From: Porphyromonas cangingivalis
GTDB taxonomy: Bacteria; Bacteroidota; Bacteroidia; Bacteroidales; Porphyromonadaceae
NCBI RefSeq assembly: GCF_900638305.1
Contig: NZ_LR134506.1
Span: forward strand, 248,001 to 312,000
DNA length: 64,000 nucleotides
Direction: 5' to 3'
In this document: piece after piece, positions 56,142-64,000 of the stretch
Layout: the number at the start of each line of letters is the position of its first letter
How positions within the stretch are numbered: the stretch's first letter is position 1
The notes under the pieces: model-generated
What the model was told of the DNA's origin: nothing
Database searches by the model: none
Seen by the model: the letters and a program-made list of their open reading frames with translations, nothing else
Made by a program: the position numbers and the translations under genes

Positions 56142-58871
56142 ATGTCTACTAAAAGAGTTTATTTCTTCGGTAACGGTACAGCCGAAGGTCAAGCAGGCAT
56201 GAAACTGCTATTAGGTGGAAAGGGCGCAAACTTGGCCGAGATGAATCTGATCGGCGTTCCGGTGCCTCCAGGATTTACTATCACCACAGAGGTGTGTAAG
56301 GAATATTATAGTTTGGGTAAGGAAGAAGTTATCAAACTTATCACTCCCGAGGTAAAGGAGGCTATCGCTAAGGTCGAAGACTTGATGAAGTCTAAGTTCG
56401 GCGATGTCGAAAATCCTCTTCTTGTCTCTGTACGTTCGGGTGCTCCAGCTTCTATGCCGGGTATGATGGACACCATCCTCAACCTTGGTCTCAATGATGA
56501 AGTGGTCGAGGGACTTGCTCGTAAGACTGGTAACGAACGTTTTGCTTGGGACTCTTATCGTCGATTCGTGCAGATGTACGGTGACGTCGTACTTGGCATG
56601 AAGCCCGTAAATAAGGAAGATATCGACCCATTCGAAGCCATCATCGAAGAGATGAAGGAGGCTCGTGGTGTCGAACTCGATACAGACCTTACAGTCGAAG
56701 ACTTGAAGCTCCTCGTGGCTAAGTTCAAGGAGGCTGTCAAGGCTCAGACCGGACACGATTTCCCTGCTTCTGCTTATGAGCAGCTCTGGGGTGCTGTCTG
56801 CGCAGTGTTCAGTTCTTGGATGAATGAGCGTGCAATCCTCTATCGTCAGATGGAAAACATCCCTGAAGAGTGGGGTACTGCCGTCAATGTCCAAGCGATG
56901 GTATTCGGTAACATGGGCGAAACATCTGCAACAGGTGTGTGCTTCTCTCGTGACGCTGCAACAGGCGAAAACCTATTCAACGGTGAGTACCTCATCAATG
57001 CGCAAGGTGAAGACGTCGTGGCAGGTATCCGTACACCAAGAGAGATCACAAAGATTGGTTCTCAGAGATGGGCAGACAGAGCCGGTATCAGCGAAGAAGA
57101 GCGTGTAGCTACCATGCCATCTCTCGAAGAAGCGATGCCTGAGATCTACAAGGAGCTTGATGCCCTTCAGACAAAGCTCGAAGACCACTATCGTGATATG
57201 CAAGATATGGAGTTCACCGTACAAGAAGGTAAGCTTTGGATGCTTCAGACACGTAACGGTAAGCGTACAGGTCTTGCGATGGTGAAGATTGCTATGGATC
57301 TTCTCAAGGAAGGTTATATCGACGAAAAGACAGCTTTGATGAAGATCGAGCCTAATAAGCTTGACGAACTTCTTCACCCTGTATTTGACAAGGCAGCTCT
57401 TGCTTCTGCTAAGCGTATCACACGCGGTCTCCCAGCATCTCCGGGTGCAGCTACAGGTAAGATTGTGTTCTTTGCTGATGATGCAGCAAAGCTACACAAT
57501 GAAGGTGGTCACCGCGTCATCCTCGTCCGTAACGAGACTTCTCCCGAAGACCTTGCAGGTATGCAGGTGGCAGAGGGTATCTTGACTGCACGTGGTGGTA
57601 TGACTTCTCACGCAGCTGTCGTGGCTCGTGGTATGGGTAAGTGTTGTGTCTCAGGTGCGGGTGCGCTTAAGATCGACTACAAGGCTCGTACACTTACAGT
57701 GGATGGTAATGTATATAACGAAGGTGACTTCATCTCTCTCAATGGTACGACAGGTGAAGTGTATGAAGGTATGGTGGATACCAAAGCTGCAGAGCTCGAT
57801 CCCGACTTCGAAGCACTCATGACACTTGCCGACAAATATGCTAAGCTCACTGTCCGTGCCAATGCTGACACCGGTCACGATGCTCAGATCGCTCGTTCGT
57901 TCGGTGCACAAGGTATCGGTCTTTGTCGTACAGAACACATGTTCTTCGAAGGTGACAAGATCAAGGCTATGCGTCGCATGATCTTGGCTGAGAACGCAGA
58001 AGGTCGTCGTGAAGCTCTTTCAAGAATCCTTCCATACCAAAAGGATGACTTCAAGAGCATTTTCCGTGAGATGAATGGCCTTCCTGTGACTGTACGTCTC
58101 CTCGATCCACCTTTGCACGAGTTTGTCCCACACGATTTGAAGGGTCAGCAAGAGATGGCAGAAGACATGGGTATCTCTATGGAGCAGATCCAGCATCGCA
58201 TCGAAAGCCTAAGCGAACAAAACCCAATGCTTGGTCACCGTGGTTGCCGTCTTGGTAACACATATCCTGAGATCACAGAAATGCAGACACGTGCCATCAT
58301 CTCTGCGGCTCTTGAACTCAAGAAAGAGGGTGTGACAGCAGTGCCTGAAATCATGGTGCCTCTCACAGGTATCTTGTACGAGTTTAAGGAGCAGGAGTCT
58401 GTGATCCGCGCAACGGCTGAAAAGGTGTTCGAAGAAATGGGTGATCGTATCGACTTCACAGTAGGTACAATGATCGAGGTGCCTCGTGCTGCTTTGACTG
58501 CGAACAGAATTGCATCATCAGCAGAGTTCTTCTCATTCGGTACAAATGACCTTACTCAGATGACATTTGGTTACTCACGTGACGATATTGCTTCGTTCCT
58601 TCCTGTGTATCTTGAAAAGAAGATCCTCAAGGTAGACCCATTCCAAGTTCTCGACCAAAATGGTGTCGGTCAGCTTGTCAAGATGGCTACTGAAAAGGGT
58701 AGAGCAGAGCGTCCAAACCTCAAGTGCGGTATCTGTGGTGAGCACGGTGGTGAGCCATCGAGCGTGAAGTTCTGCCACCGTACAGGACTCAACTACGTGT
58801 CTTGTTCTCCATTCCGTGTGCCCATCGCACGCCTTGCAGCAGCTCAAGCTGTGATCGAAGAGCAAGCATAA
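56142..58871 (+). CDS. ppdK: Pyruvate, phosphate dikinase
   Basis: A 909-residue enzyme that interconverts pyruvate, ATP and phosphate with PEP, AMP and pyrophosphate. The N-terminal ATP-grasp-like part opens VYFFGNGTAEGQAGMKLLLG with LLVSVRSGAPASMPGMMDTI. The phospho-histidine lies in ARGGMTSHAAVVARGMGKCC. The C-terminal PEP-binding barrel ends with the catalytic Cys in CGICGEHGGEPSSVKFCH. Full length, with a clear terminator. Codon use is very regular (many CTT, GGT), as in a highly expressed gene. In anaerobic Bacteroidales it usually serves central carbon metabolism. Confidence 0.97.
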   Translation: MSTKRVYFFGNGTAEGQAGMKLLLGGKGANLAEMNLIGVPVPPGFTITTEVCKEYYSLGKEEVIKLITPEVKEAIAKVEDLMKSKFGDVENPLLVSVRSGAPASMPGMMDTILNLGLNDEVVEGLARKTGNERFAWDSYRRFVQMYGDVVLGMKPVNKEDIDPFEAIIEEMKEARGVELDTDLTVEDLKLLVAKFKEAVKAQTGHDFPASAYEQLWGAVCAVFSSWMNERAILYRQMENIPEEWGTAVNVQAMVFGNMGETSATGVCFSRDAATGENLFNGEYLINAQGEDVVAGIRTPREITKIGSQRWADRAGISEEERVATMPSLEEAMPEIYKELDALQTKLEDHYRDMQDMEFTVQEGKLWMLQTRNGKRTGLAMVKIAMDLLKEGYIDEKTALMKIEPNKLDELLHPVFDKAALASAKRITRGLPASPGAATGKIVFFADDAAKLHNEGGHRVILVRNETSPEDLAGMQVAEGILTARGGMTSHAAVVARGMGKCCVSGAGALKIDYKARTLTVDGNVYNEGDFISLNGTTGEVYEGMVDTKAAELDPDFEALMTLADKYAKLTVRANADTGHDAQIARSFGAQGIGLCRTEHMFFEGDKIKAMRRMILAENAEGRREALSRILPYQKDDFKSIFREMNGLPVTVRLLDPPLHEFVPHDLKGQQEMAEDMGISMEQIQHRIESLSEQNPMLGHRGCRLGNTYPEITEMQTRAIISAALELKKEGVTAVPEIMVPLTGILYEFKEQESVIRATAEKVFEEMGDRIDFTVGTMIEVPRAALTANRIASSAEFFSFGTNDLTQMTFGYSRDDIASFLPVYLEKKILKVDPFQVLDQNGVGQLVKMATEKGRAERPNLKCGICGEHGGEPSSVKFCHRTGLNYVSCSPFRVPIARLAAAQAVIEEQA

Positions 58872-58897
58872 TAGTTTTCTCTCAAAACAATAATAAT

Positions 58898-58936
58898 GTG
58901 GGGTTGTCCGAGTATTCGGACAACCCCAATCTTTTT
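58898..58936 (+). terminator. Terminator after ppdK
   Basis: A perfect 12-pair stem GGGGTTGTCCGA/TCGGACAACCCC with a 4-base loop and a T-run. Confidence 0.92.
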
Positions 58937-59034
58937 ACACACACAACCGATGCTCTTTGTGCTGATGAGGTCGAGTGAATGTGTAGTCGGTTTGTTTTTT
59001 CGGATTGTACTTCTGTTTGTTTTTCGATGTCAAA

Positions 59035-59220
59035 TTACTCTTCGGGAAGGAGTAGCGCAAGTGCAATGTATATGATCAAGCCCGAAAATGCAGTGAAGAG
59101 GGTCGCAAAGATATAGAGCAGACGAATGCTTCCAACATCGACGCCGAAAAAGTCTGAAAGTCCTCCACATACACCGGCAATCTGCCTTTTTGTTTTTGAT
59201 CTGACAAGTCTCTTGTTCAT
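59035..59220 (-). CDS. PspC-domain small membrane protein
   Basis: A 61-residue protein: KRQIAGVCGGLSDFFGVDVG is the PspC signature, followed by a membrane helix (LLYIFATLFTAFSGLIIYIA). Stand-alone PspC-like proteins are linked to envelope stress. It is the only minus-strand gene in this part. Confidence 0.9.
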   Translation of the reverse strand: MNKRLVRSKTKRQIAGVCGGLSDFFGVDVGSIRLLYIFATLFTAFSGLIIYIALALLLPEE

Positions 59221-59307
59221 GGATATGTTTGATAATTAAATTACATGATACAGACCTCTAATATACGTATTTTTTGAAGTGGTCATCATAAGAGGTCAAA
59301 AAAAGAG

Positions 59308-59315
59308 TAACTTTG
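59308..59315 (+). promoter_or_regulatory. Candidate -7 box for DUF4834-copA operon
   Basis: TAACTTTG, a match to TAnnTTTG, 53 bases before the ATG. Confidence 0.4.
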
Positions 59316-59367
59316 TTCGACTTGATTTGTTATTACTATACAACCAAAGTGAAGATCTAAAATTTAT

Positions 59368-59628
59368 ATGGAATTTATACCTATACTGCTTCTTGGATTC
59401 ATTATATATATAGTGGTCAAGAACTTTTCATTTCTAAGAAAGCTTTACCTTGCCATCAAGGCTCAGAGGGACTTCAGTCGTAGGTACCAAGAACAACAGA
59501 GAGCTTATGAGCAGCAGGCTAAGGCGGAGGAAGCTCCTCAGTCTTCAGTCGATAAGATCCGAGAGGCTCACATGGATCTTAATGGTGGCGAGTATGTCGA
59601 ATACGAAGATGTAAAGGAGGATAAATAA
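59368..59628 (+). CDS. DUF4834 membrane protein
   Basis: An 86-residue protein with one membrane helix (FIPILLLGFIIYIVVKNF) and a charged, glutamine-rich cytoplasmic tail (RRYQEQQRAYEQQAKAEEAP). It fits DUF4834, a Bacteroidetes family of unknown role. The last base of its stop codon is the first base of the P-ATPase start (TAATG), so they are coupled. Confidence 0.8.
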   Translation: MEFIPILLLGFIIYIVVKNFSFLRKLYLAIKAQRDFSRRYQEQQRAYEQQAKAEEAPQSSVDKIREAHMDLNGGEYVEYEDVKEDK

Positions 59629-61834
59629 TGAGGATAAAAGAGACTTACAGCATCACAGGGATGGCTTGTGCCGGCTGTGTTGCTCATGTGCAAGATGCCA
59701 TCAGTAAGCTCAAGGGTGTCTCTTATGTGGAGGTGACACTCGTCGAAGGGCGCACTGTCGTCGAATATGATACGGATCTCATCATACCCGAGGAGATCAA
59801 GCGTGTAGTAGATGCCATGGGGTATCGTCTCCTACTGGGAGACCCAAAGACTCGTGAACGTGAGCAGAAGAGGTTCGAGCGGCGTAATCTCATGTCTATA
59901 CGTATCAGACTTATTGTTACTGTATGTATGTCCGTCCTCATGATGCTGGTCGGCATGAAGCATGATGCACTCGGGATGGGTCATCATACAGCTCAGATCA
60001 TACAGGCTGTGGCTGCGACTGTCGTTTATTTTTTCTGTGCTTGGGGATATCATGTGCGTACACTGAAGCAGATGAGGACTCTCTCTTTCACTATGGACAC
60101 ATTGATCTCCATGAGTATCTCGGTCGCTTACTTCTTTAGCCTCTATCGCTTGTTCTCTCTTGGCGATGAGACATTGTCATCCGTGTTTAGATACTCTTAC
60201 TTCGATGTCGTGGGGATGATCATGTCCTTTGTCTTGCTGGGAAAACTACTTGAAGAGCAGGCAAAGAGTAGGACTACGGACTCGCTCAGGAGACTGATAG
60301 ACCTTACTCCCCAGACTGCTATGGTCATGGGAGATCGGGGTGAGTATGAAGAGATGGCAATAGAGGATATCAAAATAGGAGATAGGGTACTCATCCGAAA
60401 GGGGGATAGGGTGCCTGTCGATGGTGTGTCGGAGGGACATGGTACTTTCGATGAGAGCAGTATCACGGGAGAGTCTCTTCCGGTCGAGCGTATGGTAGGG
60501 ACTCCGGTCTTGTCAGGATCGGTCTGTGTGGGTGCGCCGGTCGTGGTGGTGGCTCATAAGGTCGGAGCTGACACGGTTCTCTCAAGGATCATCGAGACCG
60601 TGAGACAAGCTCAAGCCTCCAAGGCACCTATCCAACGTATCGCAGATAAGGTGTCGGGCGTGTTTGTTCCTGTCATCTTGGGGCTTTCCTTTCTTGCCTT
60701 CATAGTCTGGGGACTTGCCGGAGGAGAAGACGCTTGGTTGCACGGCCTATATTTTGGGATCACGACCCTGGTTATCGCTTGCCCATGTGCATTGGGTCTT
60801 GCCACACCTACAGCCATAACGGTGGCAATAGGTGCTGCTTCGGAAAAGGGGATATTGATCCGAGATGCTGTGGCACTTGAACTTTTGGGAAAGGTCACAG
60901 ACATTGTTTTTGACAAGACGGGAACACTTACAAGTGGGTTGCCTACTGTCTCATCTGTGCTTTGGACTGTCGAGACTGACGAATATAAATCTTTGCTTGT
61001 TTCGGCCGAAAAGCACTCTTCGCACCCCCTCTCGGGAGCTTTGATCAGGTCATTTGGAAAGTATCAAAAAGATCTGCACATCATAGACTTTGTGGAGACA
61101 CCCGGTAAGGGTATCTCTTTTGTCTTCAATGGAGAGGAGTATAGAGTGGGCAACAAAGGTTTGGTGGGTGAGATCGTTTGTAAGCCTCACGAAGAACCTT
61201 CAGTGAAGGAGTTTGAACAACGCCACTCATTGTCCACCTTGGTATATTATACGAGAGGTAATCGTCTTTTGGGACTTTTTGCCATCGAAGACGAGGTTCT
61301 TGCTGATGCAAGTAAAACAATCTCTGAGTTGAAAGCGGCAGGGGTACGTGTCCATATCCTATCCGGAGATAGGACTGAGCGTGTCGAAAAGATAGCCTCT
61401 CAACTTGGAGTGGATAGCTTCAGGGGAATGTCCTTCCGGAGGATAAGAAGACTTATGTAGATGATCTTAGAGGCGATGGGCAGAAGAGGATCGTGGCTAT
61501 GATCGGTGATGGTATCAACGACTCTCCCGCTCTTGCAAGTGCAGATGTGAGCATAGCTGTGGCTACAGGTGCCGATGTCGCGATGGATGTGGCTATGGTG
61601 ACGATTATGGGGGCTACTGTAGAGTCTGTTGTGCAGGCAGTGCACTTGTCTCGTCGCACATCGAAGATCATCAAGCAAAACTTCTTTTGGGCTTTTGTGT
61701 ACAACCTTACGGCTCTACCGATAGCTGCAGGGTTATTTTATCCTGCACTGTTCATCTCTCCGATGTGGGCGGCCGGAGCCATGGCTGCGAGCTCTGTCTG
61801 TGTCGTGATGAATAGTTTGCGTATCAAGAGATAA
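59628..61834 (+). pseudogene. copA: Copper-type P1B ATPase, split by a frameshift near 61,427
   Basis: The first frame (610 residues) has a metal-binding domain with GMACAGCVAHV, membrane helices, the CPC metal site in IACPCALGLATPTA, the phosphorylation site DKTGTLTSG and the HP motif KHSSHPLSG. The protein should continue FRG-x-VLPEDKKTYVDDLRG, but one base is missing near 61,424-61,430 and the frame ends at 61,460. The second frame carries AMIGDGINDSPALASADV and the last two helices to 61,834. All motifs are present across the two frames. This is either a recent mutation, a sequencing error or a shift site; the rest of the gene is undamaged, which favours a recent or technical cause. Confidence 0.85.
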
Positions 61835-61848
61835 CATTGTCAGAGCGC

Positions 61849-62886
61849 ATGAAATCAAGCAAAATGTCAAAGGTGTTAGGGGGACTGCTTCTCTTATTGC
61901 TAATATTGGGAGGTGTTGCTTATTACTGTTATCATAGGATCGTGCTGTCTCCTAACTATAATGTCGCCGGTGTCGAGTCTATACGTTTCAATATCTATCC
62001 CGGAGACAAATGGGGTGATATATTGGCCAAACTTGATAAAGAGGTGCCATCTCGATATGGTGAAGATCTGAGGCGGTTCATATCATTGAAAGAGTATCCA
62101 CCTCGTTATGGATCCTATCTCATTCTGCCCGATATGAGCACATTGAGTCTGTACCGTGCTTTCATTCGTGGTAGAGGGACTGCCATCAAACTAAGATTCA
62201 ACTCGGTACGTACTCCCCAAGATCTGTACGAAGTCATAGGTGGTCAACTTATGATTGGAGCAGATGGTGTGCGGAATGCTATGACAGACTCGATTCTTTT
62301 GGCACAGGAGGGATTGTCTGCCTCTACATTTACTTATTCGGTAGTCCCTAATACGTATGAGGTGTACTGGTCCATATCTGCCGAAGAGCTGGTCAAACGT
62401 TTGAGTAAGGAGGTCAGGCGATTTTGGGACGAAGAGAGATCGAAAAAGGCAGAGGCCATAGGCCTTTCGCCTTATGACGTGAGTATACTTGCTTCGATTG
62501 TCCAAGAAGAATCGGCAAAGGTCGATGAGTACGACGATATCGCTGGATTGTATCTTAATAGATTGAGGATAAATATGCCCTTGCAGGCAGATCCGACGGT
62601 GAAGTATGCGGTAGGGGATTTTTCTTTGAGACGCATCTTGCATGAGCACCTCAAGACACCTTCTCCTTACAATACTTATCTCGTCACAGGACTACCACCC
62701 TCTCCGATACGCATACCTTCTATACAGGCCATTGATGGCGTGCTCAATGCCGCCCAACATGACTATCTCTATATGTGTGCAAAAGAGGATTTCTCGGGCT
62801 ATCACAATTTTGCAGTCTCCTACAATGAGCATCTGATGAATGCCAGACGATATGCAAAGGCATTGAATGATCGTGGAATAAAATAA
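61849..62886 (+). CDS. mltG: Endolytic murein transglycosylase MltG
   Basis: About 345 residues from ATG 61849 (a second ATG at 61864 is possible; a TTG at 61837 is unlikely). One N-terminal membrane helix (VLGGLLLLLLILGGVAYYCY), then the YceG domain with catalytic Glu in ILASIVQEESAKVDEY, and LQADPTVKYAVGD and YNTYLVTGLPPSPI. It cuts growing glycan strands in the periplasm. It lies 14 bases after the P-ATPase and 6 before nif3-like. Confidence 0.93.
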   Translation: MKSSKMSKVLGGLLLLLLILGGVAYYCYHRIVLSPNYNVAGVESIRFNIYPGDKWGDILAKLDKEVPSRYGEDLRRFISLKEYPPRYGSYLILPDMSTLSLYRAFIRGRGTAIKLRFNSVRTPQDLYEVIGGQLMIGADGVRNAMTDSILLAQEGLSASTFTYSVVPNTYEVYWSISAEELVKRLSKEVRRFWDEERSKKAEAIGLSPYDVSILASIVQEESAKVDEYDDIAGLYLNRLRINMPLQADPTVKYAVGDFSLRRILHEHLKTPSPYNTYLVTGLPPSPIRIPSIQAIDGVLNAAQHDYLYMCAKEDFSGYHNFAVSYNEHLMNARRYAKALNDRGIK

Positions 62887-62892
62887 CAACCA

Positions 62893-64000
62893 ATGAAACA
62901 AGATACATTTTCAATCAAAGAAGTCATCCGATACCTCGATAGTGAAATCCCTCGATCGCTTCAGGAGAGCTATGACAACTGTGGACTGCAGGTGAGCGCA
63001 GAGAGAGACGAGTTGACAGGTATATTGTTGGCTGTCGATATCACAGAAGAAGTCATTCACGAAGCGATAGAGACAGGATGTAATCTCATTGTGACGCATC
63101 ATCCTTTGTTATTCAAAGGGTTGAAGCAGATATCCCAACGTACATACATCGAGAGGGCGGTAAGGTTGGCCATAAAGAACGACATCGCCATTTATGCGGC
63201 TCATACCAACTTGGACAACCTCAAGGGGGGCGTGAACTATAAATGGGCAGATATGATGGGGCTGGAGAATTGTCGAACCATCACGCTGTTGGAACAATCG
63301 ATATACAAACTCATCGTGTATGTCCCCAGCTCTCATGCCGATGCCATACGGCTTGCGCTCAGAGATAATGGTGTCGGGGTACAAGGGGCTTATGATGGGT
63401 GCTCATTTACGGTCGGGGGGCAGGGACGTTTCAGAGCATTGGACGGGTCAGATCCTTATGTCGGGCATCAGGGGCAATGGCACACCGAGCCCGAGGAAGC
63501 TATCTTCACGATGTGTCATAAACATGATCTTTCAAGGGCTCTTGGGATCATTCGCCAATCGCATCCTTACGAGGAGCCTGTCATCGATGTCGTGCCGATA
63601 CAAAACTCTGATCCCGCTTATGGTGCAGGCATCGTTGGAGAATTGCCTGAGCCTATCACGGTGGAGTGCCTTTTCGAGAAAATCAAAGATCTCATGCCGG
63701 TCAGTGTCATTGCTCATAGCAAGGTGTTGAAGCCTATGGTGCGTCGTATCGCTTATTGTGGAGGGAGTGGAGCCTTCTTACGCCGTGCTGCTGCGAGTGT
63801 CGGAGCAGATATCTTCATCACAGGTGAAGCCAAGTACAATGATTATTATGATGCGATGGACGATATTACGCTTGTTACGATAGGGCACTACGAGTCTGAA
63901 GAGCTGACAAAGTCCTTGTTACGTGATATATTGTGCAAAAAAATGCCTAAATTTGTAGTCCGGTATTCTGCGCGATGTGCAAATCCGATCCATTACGTCC
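62893..64000 (+). CDS. Nif3-like dinuclear metal-centre protein (partial)
   Basis: From ATG 62893 the frame is open to the window edge (369 codons). The N-terminus reads SYDNCGLQVSA and CNLIVTHHPLLFKGLKQISQ, then IAIYAAHTNLDNLKGGVNY, the metal-binding motifs of Nif3/YbgI proteins. The middle holds the PII-like insert (YKLIVYVPSSHADAIRLALR). The C-terminal half has YCGGSGAFLRRAAASVGADI and TIGHYESEELTKSLL. It is often annotated as a GTP cyclohydrolase-like protein, but its activity is not settled. The 3' end lies outside the window. Confidence 0.93.
   Translation, partial: MKQDTFSIKEVIRYLDSEIPRSLQESYDNCGLQVSAERDELTGILLAVDITEEVIHEAIETGCNLIVTHHPLLFKGLKQISQRTYIERAVRLAIKNDIAIYAAHTNLDNLKGGVNYKWADMMGLENCRTITLLEQSIYKLIVYVPSSHADAIRLALRDNGVGVQGAYDGCSFTVGGQGRFRALDGSDPYVGHQGQWHTEPEEAIFTMCHKHDLSRALGIIRQSHPYEEPVIDVVPIQNSDPAYGAGIVGELPEPITVECLFEKIKDLMPVSVIAHSKVLKPMVRRIAYCGGSGAFLRRAAASVGADIFITGEAKYNDYYDAMDDITLVTIGHYESEELTKSLLRDILCKKMPKFVVRYSARCANPIHYV

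Noticed and set aside
56211-56894. A 227-codon minus-strand frame inside ppdK
   Set aside because: Antisense shadow caused by the strongly biased codon use of ppdK.

Overview
The window looks like a Bacteroidetes chromosome, most likely Porphyromonas or a close relative (order Bacteroidales). Reasons: Bacteroidetes-type -7 boxes (TAnnTTTG), a DUF4834 gene, OMP beta-barrel proteins with carboxypeptidase-like N-termini, a class II glycyl-tRNA synthetase of the single-chain type, and a complete CTnDOT/CTnPg-style tra module. The genus is inferred from gene content, not from a database comparison.

Layout. (1) Positions 1 to about 46,000 are one large integrative conjugative element (ICE) whose left end lies outside the window. 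Its left arm, on the minus strand, carries a helicase/methylase start, DUF1896, topoisomerase III and DUF3945 genes. (2) Positions 4,440-14,980 are cargo between DUF3945 and the mob genes: a TetR regulator, a KAS III-like condensing enzyme, an outer-membrane beta-barrel protein, and a RiPP (ribosomally made, modified peptide) cluster of the 'grasp-with-spasm' type. That cluster has a double-glycine precursor, an ATP-grasp ligase, a small coupled ORF, a SPASM protein without a visible radical-SAM motif, a C39-peptidase ABC exporter and a short membrane accessory protein. An RteC-like regulator broken at an A8 tract closes the cargo. (3) Positions 15,000-33,690 hold mobC-mobB-mobA (minus), a 0.8-kb non-coding stretch likely to contain oriT, and the plus-strand tra operon from traA to traQ, including a duplicated traA/DUF3408/traD-like block.

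(4) Positions 33,700-41,000 are a patchwork: an IS982-like stub, an IS30 element, a truncated PH-domain gene, an AT-rich operon (HIT hydrolase, an unrecognised protein with faint RtcB-like features, a tandem histidine phosphatase, and a membrane protein resembling the Cap15/S-2TMbeta class), a decayed gene, the left end of an IS110 element and an IS150-group IS3 element. (5) Positions 41,060-45,920 carry a TIR-domain protein and a minus-strand PcfK/PcfJ/DpnD-type accessory operon typical of the ends of such ICEs. (6) From about 46,000 on the sequence is ordinary chromosome: DUF4332, HU, an OMP receptor, tRNA-Leu(GAG), glyS, an FKBP lipoprotein, surE, lpxB, ppdK, pspC, DUF4834, a frameshifted copper-type P-ATPase, mltG and a nif3-like gene cut by the window edge.

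How the parts work together: the mob and tra genes process and move the DNA, topB and DUF3945 probably assist DNA handling, and the cargo offers a peptide natural product plus two candidate defence loci. The best candidates for an undescribed system are the RiPP cluster (8,981-14,287) and the AT-rich four-gene operon (35,373-38,958).
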